Assembly: GCA_023142835.1 (NCBI GenBank)
Contig: JAGLIS010000025.1
Location: forward strand, 1 to 7,658
Direction of reading: 5' to 3'
Length of the DNA: 7,658 bases
Source: Candidatus Pacearchaeota archaeon
GTDB taxonomy: Archaea > Nanobdellota > Nanobdellia > Pacearchaeales > GW2011-AR1
Numbering within the stretch: position 1 is the stretch's first letter; every line of letters begins with the position of its first letter. Below, in pieces: positions 1 through 5,560 of the stretch. The notes below the pieces were generated by a model. It did not search any database. It was not told where the DNA came from and worked only from the letters and a program-made list of their open reading frames with translations. A program made the position numbers and the translations under genes.

Positions 1-859
1 TTTCCGTCAACGTCTGACCAGTACAATTCGAAACATTAACCATAAGCGAAGAAAGAACAGTAAACTCAACTGTTTGATAAGTAGTTTTATTTGTCTCATT
101 ATATCCTTGCTCACAATAACCTGAACTACAATTATAATTTACAACAGCATCCATAACAGAAACATTTGCCCAATATACTCCGACATCATTTAACGCAGGC
201 GTAAAATCTGCTAAAGTAGACGTATTCGGAATATTTGTTAGATTAAAAATAGAACAATTTTCCCCTGCACCTCTGCCACTCCAACCTGCGTGAGTACAAT
301 TACTCAAAAAACTGATATTAAAATACAATGGATAATGCTCTTCCTCGTCGGTTGCATTAAAATACTCATTAAAATTTTCTCCATTAGATAGATTATAGGT
401 TGCATTAAGATTGGAAAATTCAGGAAAATCATTAGTTGCGTTGATTATAAATTCAAAATTCGTCCCAACAGAATCGCTATCACTTGTATTTGTTGCTTGA
501 ATAGGGATTTCAAAAAAACCTGTTTGGTTATCATAAGTTGCATTAAAGGTTAGGTTCCCAGTTGATGAATTTATAATTGCAATCCAAGAAGAGATAGTAA
601 TCTCACTAACAATATTTCTACCTGTTGCATTAGTCCAATAAACATAATTTCCTTCACTAGTATCAATATCAAAAATTACATCATTATTAAATCCAGTAAT
701 ATTTTTACTTAAATTATGATAATAAATCGTATCTTCAGAAGTAGTATAATTTGTAGTTGTAGCCCCACTATCCCAAGTTACAGCACTAACAAATACCATC
801 ATTAAAATCATAAAAACCACTCCAGTTAAAACCCAATTCCCCCTCCCCAAACTATTCAT
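1..859 (-). CDS. Large secreted or anchored cadherin/Ig-like surface protein, N-terminal part (runs off left edge)
   Basis: The reading frame stays open for 286 codons from ATG at 859 to the window edge, so only the N-terminus is seen. Residues 9-26 form a hydrophobic signal peptide or anchor ending in a plausible cleavage site (VSA before VTW). The rest is beta-rich with many N-glycosylation sequons (NYT, NLS, NIT, NAT, NCT, NVS). Around residues 85-120 the pattern ISSW...NSSTGNLT...GFFEIPIQATN matches the cadherin-like (Cadg/He_PIG) fold. A second similar unit begins near NDFPEF and includes NATDEEEHYPLYFNIS. Such proteins in DPANN archaea are often very long, so this is probably the start of a large cell-surface or adhesion protein; that is inference. 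The start is fixed by GGAGGT at 865-870, inside the preceding AbrB-like gene, which it overlaps by 8 bases. The ligand is unknown. Confidence 0.85.
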   Translation of the reverse strand, partial: MNSLGRGNWVLTGVVFMILMMVFVSAVTWDSGATTTNYTTSEDTIYYHNLSKNITGFNNDVIFDIDTSEGNYVYWTNATGRNIVSEITISSWIAIINSSTGNLTFNATYDNQTGFFEIPIQATNTSDSDSVGTNFEFIINATNDFPEFSNLNATYNLSNGENFNEYFNATDEEEHYPLYFNISFLSNCTHAGWSGRGAGENCSIFNLTNIPNTSTLADFTPALNDVGVYWANVSVMDAVVNYNCSSGYCEQGYNETNKTTYQTVEFTVLSSLMVNVSNCTGQTLTE

Positions 860-1013
860 CTTCTACCTCCATAACCATTTTCTTATTATCAGCATCAAAA
901 CGAATAATAATCTTTTGCCCTTCCTTCAATCCCAGAGTATCAATAATCGCCTTAGGTATCTTAATCCTGTGGCCAGTTTGAATACTGTTATCTTTAAAAA
1001 TAATATCTACAAT
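852..1013 (-). CDS. AbrB/SpoVT-like swapped-hairpin DNA-binding protein, non-standard start
   Basis: About 53 residues. The core IQTGHRIKIPKAI followed by LGLKEGQKIIIRF and a terminal KKMVMEVE strand is the AbrB/MazE/SpoVT beta-hairpin fold: an IPK motif, then LGLKEG, then two strands. Family members dimerise and act as transcription factors or as antitoxins. No toxin gene is adjacent in the visible sequence, so a regulator is more likely. The frame is closed by TAA at 1032-1034, and between that stop and the conserved core there is no ATG, GTG or TTG. The best candidate start is ATT at 1011-1013, which gives 17 residues before IPK, a usual distance. GGGG lies 10 bases upstream at 1024-1027 as a weak SD. 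The 3' end overlaps the surface-protein gene by 8 bases, which implies translational coupling. A promoter and a perfect inverted repeat lie directly upstream. The start is uncertain; the fold is confident. Confidence 0.75.
   Translation of the reverse strand: MVDIIFKDNSIQTGHRIKIPKAIIDTLGLKEGQKIIIRFDADNKKMVMEVEDE
865..870 (-). promoter_or_regulatory. Shine-Dalgarno GGAGGT for the surface protein starting at 859
   Basis: GGAGGT lies 5 bases before ATG at 859, within the last codons of the AbrB-like gene. It decides the start and supports co-translation of the two genes. Confidence 0.8.
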
Positions 1014-1042
1014 ACTTTTTAAACCCCTTTTTTATACTCAAA

Positions 1043-1062
1043 AAATACTTTCTAAAGTATTT
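1043..1062. promoter_or_regulatory. Perfect 20-bp inverted repeat, candidate operator or terminator hairpin
   Basis: The arms AAATACTTT (1043-1051) and AAAGTATTT (1054-1062) are exact reverse complements separated by CT. The repeat overlaps the TATA box at 1058-1065 and sits about 30 bp before the AbrB-like gene, the usual place for an autoregulatory operator. A third half-site, ATACTTT, occurs at 1012-1018 across the proposed start codon. Alternatively, in minus-strand RNA it folds into an AT-rich stem followed by six T (1045-1040), so it could help end transcription of the 661-aa gene. Confidence 0.55.
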
Positions 1063-1065
1063 AAA
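1058..1065 (-). promoter_or_regulatory. TATA box TTTAAATA for the AbrB-surface protein operon
   Basis: TTTAAATA is close to the archaeal TATA consensus. A start of transcription about 26 bp downstream would fall near 1035, giving a leader of about 22 nt before the proposed ATT start at 1013. A second TATA-like run, TATAAAAA at 1029-1036, has no usable start at the matching distance. Confidence 0.5.
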
Positions 1066-1085
1066 TCTTCTTAAATCAGTTACCT

Positions 1086-1093
1086 AAAAAAAA
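1086..1093 (-). terminator. Oligo-T (T8) archaeal-type terminator after the 661-aa gene
   Basis: Eight consecutive T residues on the minus strand begin 15 bases after the TAG stop at 1108-1110. Archaeal RNA polymerase commonly terminates on such runs without a hairpin. The position separates the envelope cluster from the AbrB operon. Confidence 0.55.
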
Positions 1094-1107
1094 CAATAAC
1101 AATCTTA

Positions 1108-3093
1108 CTAACCCCATTTCTTTTTCTCTTGTAATCTATATTTCATAATCTTCTTTTTATAATTAATAATTTTCACCAAGACTACTATCACAAAAATTAA
1201 TAAGATTATTAATAAGACTAACAAAACAATTGCAAAATAATCAGGTTTAACAATTGGTTTCTTTACAGGACAAAGCCACGGACAAGGTCCTCCACAATCT
1301 ACTCCCCCTTCTCCTTGGTTCTTAATTTTATCAGAACAAGTAGGACATGGAATACACGGACCTCCACAATCTACCAATAATTCACATCCCCCATCATGAC
1401 AATTCTTAACACCATCTGAACAACTAGGATTTTTAACATAATGACACGCTTGAAATTCAATAGGTCTATCCACATCAGTGCCACAACTATTAAGATCTAA
1501 ACAATCTTTTATCTGAAATCCACAAGTGTCACCTTCCCACCAATTCTCTAAACAAGAATCTTTGATTAATCTATAATCCTCTCCAGACAAAAGTCCAATG
1601 TTTAAACCCCTTTCAGTGTTTTGACAAACATACCAATCACCACAAACCCATTCAGGAAAACATGCTAGTCCTCCCCCACCTCCTCCACCTCCAGAAGAAG
1701 GTAAACCAACTGAACAAGGAATATTCCCAACACTAACATTCCACTCAACAGAATCATTCAAAGCTCCATCAGTTACCTCTGCTTTAATAACATGATTTCC
1801 AGAAACTCCACAACCAAATAAATAATTAAATTCATCAAATAAACTTCCCGAATCATATTCTTTCAAAACTCCGTCGACAAACCAATAAGCATCGGGAATA
1901 GTCCAATCAGGATCATACTTAGTTATATTGAAATATAAACTATCTGTTCCCGCCGTATACAAACTAAACTCCTCAGGATACCATTCCGTAATCGTCGGAG
2001 CACGATTTATATTTGTCACAGTTAAATTAAAATTCTGGCAAACAGAAATAGGACCTCCATCCTGACCACACAAACTTATATTCGCTGAAGGAGAGTCTAT
2101 CCCTGTATCCTCGACACAAACCTGAATATCATAAATTCCAATTTGACTTTCATTAGGTGTAAACTCCATCATCCCACTTGAAGTTATATTAAACAAATTT
2201 TCATCATTCGGAAAACTAATATTAAAAATCAAATTACCCGAATCTTGATTCCCATCTTCCACATCATTTACAACAACTTGTTCACTAAATGTAGAACCTT
2301 CTCCAATAATCCAAACTGTCTGGACCCCAATATTAACCATCACAGGAGGATTATTTATTTCTATGACAGTTATATTCACATTCTTAGTATCGACATATAT
2401 ACTATCAGAAACCGAGATATTTTCAGAATAATTTCCAACATCTTCCTTCTCCAAATCACCTGAATATATCCTTGCCTGTTCTGTTGTCAAATTAATTCGT
2501 CCCACATATTGAGTATAAAAAGGATCTTTAGGGGAAACATCGAATGTTAAATCGTCCTCATCCAAATCTGTCGCATTGAAATAATAATTTAGCCTGTCTG
2601 CCTCGCAAACATAAATCGTATCATTAATCTCTCCTAAAATAGGTGCAGAACCATTTACATACACAAAAAAAATTACACTTGCATTATGCCACTGACCATT
2701 AGAATCATTCGCATAAACAGTTAATTCATTCGACCATCGCACAGCACTAATAGTCTCGTTTGGAACAAAAGACATATTTTCATAAACAACTTCCCCATGC
2801 CTTAAATCATAAAGAGTATATTTCCATTTATCCGCAATAAAATTTGAAGATACATTTAAATCAATCCAATAAATACTGCCCTGACTAAAATTATAAGTTA
2901 TATTTTCTGGAGAATGGATAAAAATATCACCCGGACTCTCAATAAAAAGCTGGACTCCTCCATTAGCAGAACTCATTCCAGTTATACTATCATTAAAAAT
3001 ATTTCCTTGAGAATAAATCAGATAAATACTCCACCAACTAAATCCTACAAAACATAACATTAAAATTAATATAAAACCTCTCTCTTTTTCCAT
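1108..3093 (-). CDS. Double-anchored surface protein: Ig/cadherin-like repeats, polyglycine hinge, Cys-rich stalk
   Basis: 661 residues. A hydrophobic segment (about 7-27) is followed by the juxtamembrane motif ITGM (37-40) and a strand of pattern GxVxLxIES (45-53), both echoed in the protein at 4681-5310. Residues about 55-460 are Ig/cadherin-like beta repeats with many sequons; NNPPVM and NRAPTI mark repeat boundaries. Eight glycines (468-475) form a hinge. Residues 478-608 hold 18 cysteines: a thrombospondin-like W-x-C-x-x-W-x-x-C stretch (482-490), a second Cys group ending near LNSCGT, and two copies of DCGGPC (575-580 and 599-604) within CSDG/CSDK-type repeats. A C-terminal membrane helix (about 619-640) precedes a basic cytoplasmic tail. 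The architecture indicates a glycosylated, disulphide-stiffened ectodomain projecting from the membrane. Its partner is unknown. ATG at 3093 is set by a TATA box at 3115-3124 and probably belongs to a leaderless mRNA. Confidence 0.88.
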   Translation of the reverse strand: MEKERGFILILMLCFVGFSWWSIYLIYSQGNIFNDSITGMSSANGGVQLFIESPGDIFIHSPENITYNFSQGSIYWIDLNVSSNFIADKWKYTLYDLRHGEVVYENMSFVPNETISAVRWSNELTVYANDSNGQWHNASVIFFVYVNGSAPILGEINDTIYVCEADRLNYYFNATDLDEDDLTFDVSPKDPFYTQYVGRINLTTEQARIYSGDLEKEDVGNYSENISVSDSIYVDTKNVNITVIEINNPPVMVNIGVQTVWIIGEGSTFSEQVVVNDVEDGNQDSGNLIFNISFPNDENLFNITSSGMMEFTPNESQIGIYDIQVCVEDTGIDSPSANISLCGQDGGPISVCQNFNLTVTNINRAPTITEWYPEEFSLYTAGTDSLYFNITKYDPDWTIPDAYWFVDGVLKEYDSGSLFDEFNYLFGCGVSGNHVIKAEVTDGALNDSVEWNVSVGNIPCSVGLPSSGGGGGGGGLACFPEWVCGDWYVCQNTERGLNIGLLSGEDYRLIKDSCLENWWEGDTCGFQIKDCLDLNSCGTDVDRPIEFQACHYVKNPSCSDGVKNCHDGGCELLVDCGGPCIPCPTCSDKIKNQGEGGVDCGGPCPWLCPVKKPIVKPDYFAIVLLVLLIILLIFVIVVLVKIINYKKKIMKYRLQEKKKWG

Positions 3094-3114
3094 ATTAACC
3101 TTAAAGATTATGAC

Positions 3115-3124
3115 TATAAAAATA
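3115..3124 (-). promoter_or_regulatory. TATA box TATTTTTATA, leaderless promoter of the 661-aa gene
   Basis: The box centre lies about 26.5 bp before ATG at 3093, so transcription should begin at or within a base or two of the start codon. No good SD is present; AAGG near 3100-3103 is weak. Confidence 0.5.
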
Positions 3125-3136
3125 CTCCCAATTTAA

Positions 3137-3559
3137 TTACAACTTTCGGAATTCAAAAAGAATCTCGCCAGAATAATCTCCAAAATTTGCATCAGAAACA
3201 ATTAAATTAAAAGGAACGTTGATAGATTCATTCAGTTCAAGAATAAATTCACTATCAGAAAAAATAAATTTCTGTAAATTTTTTGAGATAAAAATCCTGA
3301 CACTTACAGGGAAATTATAATAATTAGTTAGATTAATACTTTTTATCGAAGAAGAACCTAAGATAACTCTACCAAAATCCAATTCATCCGTATCTGCAAC
3401 AAGTCCTAATTTTTCATCGACACTAAATTTAACACTAACAGTTTTAGTTTGTAACGGGCTTTGAAACTTAACACATAACGAAAACACAACTAAAATAATT
3501 GCAATCACAGCCAACCAATAAATCATCTTTTTATTCTTATTACTTTTTTTGTTTTTCAC
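3137..3559 (-). CDS. Small N-anchored protein with Ig/ASH-like domain
   Basis: 140 residues. A strongly basic N-tail (residues 2-11, mostly Lys and Asn) and a membrane helix (about 12-30) indicate a cytoplasmic N-terminus and an outside C-terminus. Residues about 59-138 form one beta-sandwich. LDFGRVILGSS followed by KSINLTN is the pattern of ASH/HYDIN/DUF1573-type Ig-like domains, in which a strand ending in DFG is followed by a G-S-x-x-x-x-x-x-x-L-T-N strand. The function is unknown; such domains usually mediate protein contacts. I chose GTG at 3557-3559 because GAGGAG lies 8 bases upstream at 3568-3573. The later ATG at 3524-3526 has no SD and would remove the basic tail. The gene overlaps the end of the 368-aa gene by 20 bases, so the two are probably co-translated and may act together. 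Confidence 0.78.
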   Translation of the reverse strand: MKNKKSNKNKKMIYWLAVIAIILVVFSLCVKFQSPLQTKTVSVKFSVDEKLGLVADTDELDFGRVILGSSSIKSINLTNYYNFPVSVRIFISKNLQKFIFSDSEFILELNESINVPFNLIVSDANFGDYSGEILFEFRKL

Positions 3560-4646
3560 TTTTCTTTCTCCTCAACATTAAAAATATCATAACTGCAATT
3601 AGAACAATCACAGCAATAGCCAAAGTTACATATAACCTAGAATCAAATTCTTTCTCAAATTCTAAATCTACAATCTTGCTTGTAGTATGTCCATCATAGA
3701 ACAAAGTTATATTTGCCTTAAACTTCTCCTCATCAATATCCCTAGCATCAAAAAATCCTGTCAAAATATCTTTCTTCCAAGGTTCCAAAGATATAGACGG
3801 AGTTGAAAATTGGACATTATAATCAACAATCTCTACACTTGCATACAAACTTTCAATAGGATCATTCCATAAACTCTCTATCCGAATCTCAAACCGATTT
3901 ATTTTATCTCTTTCAAAAACCTTAGTCCAATTAGAAATCTCAACTCTTAATTCCCCCAACCTAAACGGAACACTAGCTATCACTGGCTTTTCCCCTCCAT
4001 ATTCAACAACCGCACTAACCTCATAATCTCCAGGCTTATAATTCACAGTACTTAATTTCTTTAAAAATTCTGCACTCTTAGTCGAAGCAATAAATTTTTC
4101 TCCCAAATCAATCTGTTCAATCTCCCCATCTGAATTAAAAATTTTTAAAATTGGGTGTGCATAAATATCCTCTTTTCCCATACTGGAAACTATAAGTTCC
4201 AAATTAATATCTTCACCCACATTAGCATTACTAGTCTTAAACTCCAATCCTACATATTTTCCAGGATAAGGAACCTTGACCTTTATCACCCCTCCAACAT
4301 CTGAAACAATCGCAATCCCCCCTCCTTCTGAAGCAAGTTGTTTAGCACCTATTCTAATCCTATGAACTCCAGGAATTTCAATCTCCGAAGGAAAATCTAT
4401 AGAAGCAATAACTCTTCCCCCACCTTTCAAAAATTTCTTATCTAACTTAACATAATCCTTTAAATCCCCTGAAACATAAACCTCTGCCTCAATATCTTCA
4501 TCAAAAAGAAAATTAAAATTAAAATTCTGTTTCAAATTTGGTTTAAAATCTATTTCATAACTCGCCGGACTCACACCCGAAAGAGCATAAACACCATCAC
4601 AACTCAATACTAAAAAAAATACTAAAAAAACAATTCCTCTTCCCAT
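3540..4646 (-). CDS. Secreted beta-sandwich protein with C-terminal anchor (GVSPA/PYPGKY family, paralogue 2)
   Basis: 368 residues. The signal peptide (1-21) ends in VYA, and the mature chain starts almost at once with GVSPA (24-28) followed by EIDFKPNLKQ. A second landmark, VKVPYPGKY (PYPGKY 126-131), is followed by a NVGED turn that opens an Ig-like domain. At least two more beta-sandwich units follow, then a membrane helix (about 338-358) and a basic tail RRKKSEKQKK. The same order of landmarks occurs in the protein at 5561-6760, so the two are diverged paralogues. The plan (signal peptide, DUF916-like N-domain, second sandwich, helix, basic tail) resembles Gram-positive WxL-interacting proteins; I infer an analogous envelope adaptor, not proven homology. 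VLSC at 13-16 is a weak lipobox-like alternative. Start ATG at 4646 fits a leaderless promoter (TATA at 4670-4677). Confidence 0.83.
   Translation of the reverse strand: MGRGIVFLVFFLVLSCDGVYALSGVSPASYEIDFKPNLKQNFNFNFLFDEDIEAEVYVSGDLKDYVKLDKKFLKGGGRVIASIDFPSEIEIPGVHRIRIGAKQLASEGGGIAIVSDVGGVIKVKVPYPGKYVGLEFKTSNANVGEDINLELIVSSMGKEDIYAHPILKIFNSDGEIEQIDLGEKFIASTKSAEFLKKLSTVNYKPGDYEVSAVVEYGGEKPVIASVPFRLGELRVEISNWTKVFERDKINRFEIRIESLWNDPIESLYASVEIVDYNVQFSTPSISLEPWKKDILTGFFDARDIDEEKFKANITLFYDGHTTSKIVDLEFEKEFDSRLYVTLAIAVIVLIAVMIFLMLRRKKSEKQKK
3568..3573 (-). promoter_or_regulatory. Shine-Dalgarno GAGGAG that decides the GTG start at 3559
   Basis: GAGGAG lies 8 bases before the GTG codon and inside the coding end of the 368-aa gene. 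The competing ATG at 3524-3526 has no such motif. Confidence 0.65.
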
Positions 4647-4669
4647 ATATCATAAAAACAATAAGGTAG

Positions 4670-4677
4670 TTTTTAAA
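4670..4677 (-). promoter_or_regulatory. TATA box TTTAAAAA, leaderless promoter of the 368-aa gene
   Basis: The centre is about 27.5 bp before ATG at 4646. It lies in the 34-bp gap just after the stop of the preceding gene, and no SD precedes the ATG. The spacing suggests a leaderless transcript. It matches the promoters at 3115-3124 and 5548-5555. Confidence 0.5.
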
Positions 4678-4680
4678 TTT

Positions 4681-5310
4681 TTATACTTGAGTATAAGTTA
4701 ATGTTACAGTTTCTGAAAGAGCTCCAGTTACTGAATCGGATGGGACTTTCAATAAAATATCGATTCTTATCTCATCAATAGTATCTCCATTCTGAAATAC
4801 ATCACAGAATGTTACATCTCCTGCAGTCATATCTTCATAAACATCTCCAGCATAACCTGCAGTAAAATTACAACTACTAGCTTTTGAATTTGAGACATTA
4901 TATTGATATAAAGGACTTGTTCCGCCAAGGAAAGCCGCAGCGGCATGATCTGACATTATACCTACAGTAACATTAACATTTCCTATATTTTCTACAATAA
5001 ATCCTCCATCAACAGAATTCCAATCAGTTCCACCAACCATAGTATTATTAGTAACTAACATAGCATAATCATGTCCTGAAGTAACATAACCACTTCCAAA
5101 ATCAATCTTCTTACCTGCCGACCCCGCAGCACTAGTAATATTAATAGAAGCTAATGATTCAATAGTTATATTAACTTGCCCTTCCTCTACCGCTAAACCT
5201 GTAATTTTTTGCTTTACCAAATTAATCGAATCATAAGTAATATAAAGACCTGCCATTGAAACGATAACAGCAACTATAGCGACAGTTAATAAAACACTTT
5301 CAGATTTCAT
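4681..5310 (-). CDS. N-anchored glycosylated surface protein with ITGLA motif (candidate major subunit)
   Basis: 209 residues. A membrane helix (about 6-26) is followed by a short linker, the motif ITGLA (36-40) and the strand GQVNITIES (44-52). The rest is a single beta-rich, small-residue-rich ectodomain with NIT, NNT, NVT, NVS and NFT sequons and the landmark IDFGSGYV (69-76). Two cysteines (147 and 169) could form one disulphide. The chain ends in a strand with GALSETVTLTYTQ and has no C-terminal anchor. The terminal strand recalls WxL and TasA-type secreted subunits, but I cannot show homology. I associate this protein type with Pacearchaeota and Woesearchaeota genomes. The start is fixed by GGAGGGTGA (5314-5322). 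The ATGA overlap with the upstream 72-aa gene shows translational coupling, so the two products are probably made in fixed ratio. It may be a surface-coat or filament subunit. Confidence 0.82.
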   Translation of the reverse strand: MKSESVLLTVAIVAVIVSMAGLYITYDSINLVKQKITGLAVEEGQVNITIESLASINITSAAGSAGKKIDFGSGYVTSGHDYAMLVTNNTMVGGTDWNSVDGGFIVENIGNVNVTVGIMSDHAAAAFLGGTSPLYQYNVSNSKASSCNFTAGYAGDVYEDMTAGDVTFCDVFQNGDTIDEIRIDILLKVPSDSVTGALSETVTLTYTQV

Positions 5311-5525
5311 TGCTCACCCTCCAAACTTCCCTCAAAATTATTCTTCTCAACAACTAAACCTACATTTCCAACAGGAGTTTCTCCATGAACGATTTCATGA
5401 ACTACATTACTTCTTGAAACAATAGGAGTAACATCTTTGAAACTTAAACTCATACTAATAGAAGCCAAAGAAAGCACAACCGCAAGAACCAAAAGCACAC
5501 TCACCAATTTTATTTTATTTTCCAT
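5307..5525 (-). CDS. 72-aa membrane mini-protein coupled to the surface subunit
   Basis: The protein has a short basic N-tail, a membrane helix (about 8-28) and a roughly 44-residue outside tail that ends soon after GNVGLVVEK (53-61). That strand matches the G-x-V-x-[LI]-x-[VI]-E pattern just after the membrane helix in the 209-aa and 661-aa proteins. It therefore resembles the first tether and strand of those proteins without the following domain. No cysteine is present and no enzyme motif was seen. The stop TGA overlaps the next ATG (ATGA). ATG at 5525 has no SD, but a TATA box at 5548-5555 predicts a leaderless mRNA. It could be an assembly partner or donor-strand companion for the 209-aa protein, or a decayed paralogue. 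The clean promoter and coupling favour a real gene. Confidence 0.7.
   Translation of the reverse strand: MENKIKLVSVLLVLAVVLSLASISMSLSFKDVTPIVSRSNVVHEIVHGETPVGNVGLVVEKNNFEGSLEGEQ
5314..5322 (-). promoter_or_regulatory. Strong Shine-Dalgarno GGAGGGTGA for the 209-aa protein
   Basis: This near-complete match to the archaeal anti-SD complement ends 3 bases before ATG at 5310, within the last codons of the 72-aa gene. It is the strongest SD seen in the window and suggests high translation of the 209-aa product. Confidence 0.75.
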
Positions 5526-5547
5526 TCATTTAACTTATGATATTTAG

Positions 5548-5555
5548 TTTATAAA
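5548..5555 (-). promoter_or_regulatory. TATA box TTTATAAA, leaderless promoter of the 72-aa/209-aa pair
   Basis: The box is centred about 26.5 bp before ATG at 5525, in a 35-bp intergenic gap, with a purine-rich GTAGAAAT stretch just upstream that could serve as BRE. The bases before the ATG contain no SD, so transcription probably starts at the ATG. Confidence 0.55.
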
Positions 5556-5560
5556 TATTT

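Noticed and set aside
852..1013. MazE-type antitoxin of a toxin-antitoxin pair
   Set aside because: Neither adjacent gene is a toxin. The downstream gene is a large surface protein and the upstream one an anchored ectodomain protein, so a stand-alone regulator fits better.
1013..1043. TTG at 1041-1043 as start of the AbrB-like gene through a +1 frameshift on the A6 or A5 run
   Set aside because: TTG lies upstream of the transcription start predicted from the TATA box. The run A-AAA-AAG fits -1 slippage, but the needed shift is +1. An AUU start or a sequencing indel is simpler.
2245..2463. Plus-strand open frame of 72 codons
   Set aside because: It is antisense to the well-supported 661-aa gene, its sequence is low-complexity Asn/Ile-rich, and it has no SD, no promoter and no recognisable domain.
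3499..3699. Plus-strand open frame of 66 codons
   Set aside because: It is antisense to the junction of the 368-aa and 140-aa genes; the composition is a by-product of Lys-rich tails and membrane helices read on the other strand.
4681..5310. Type IV pilin or archaellin-like subunit
   Set aside because: There is no class III signal peptide pattern (basic residue, Gly, then cleavage before the hydrophobic helix), and no prepilin peptidase or assembly ATPase is nearby.
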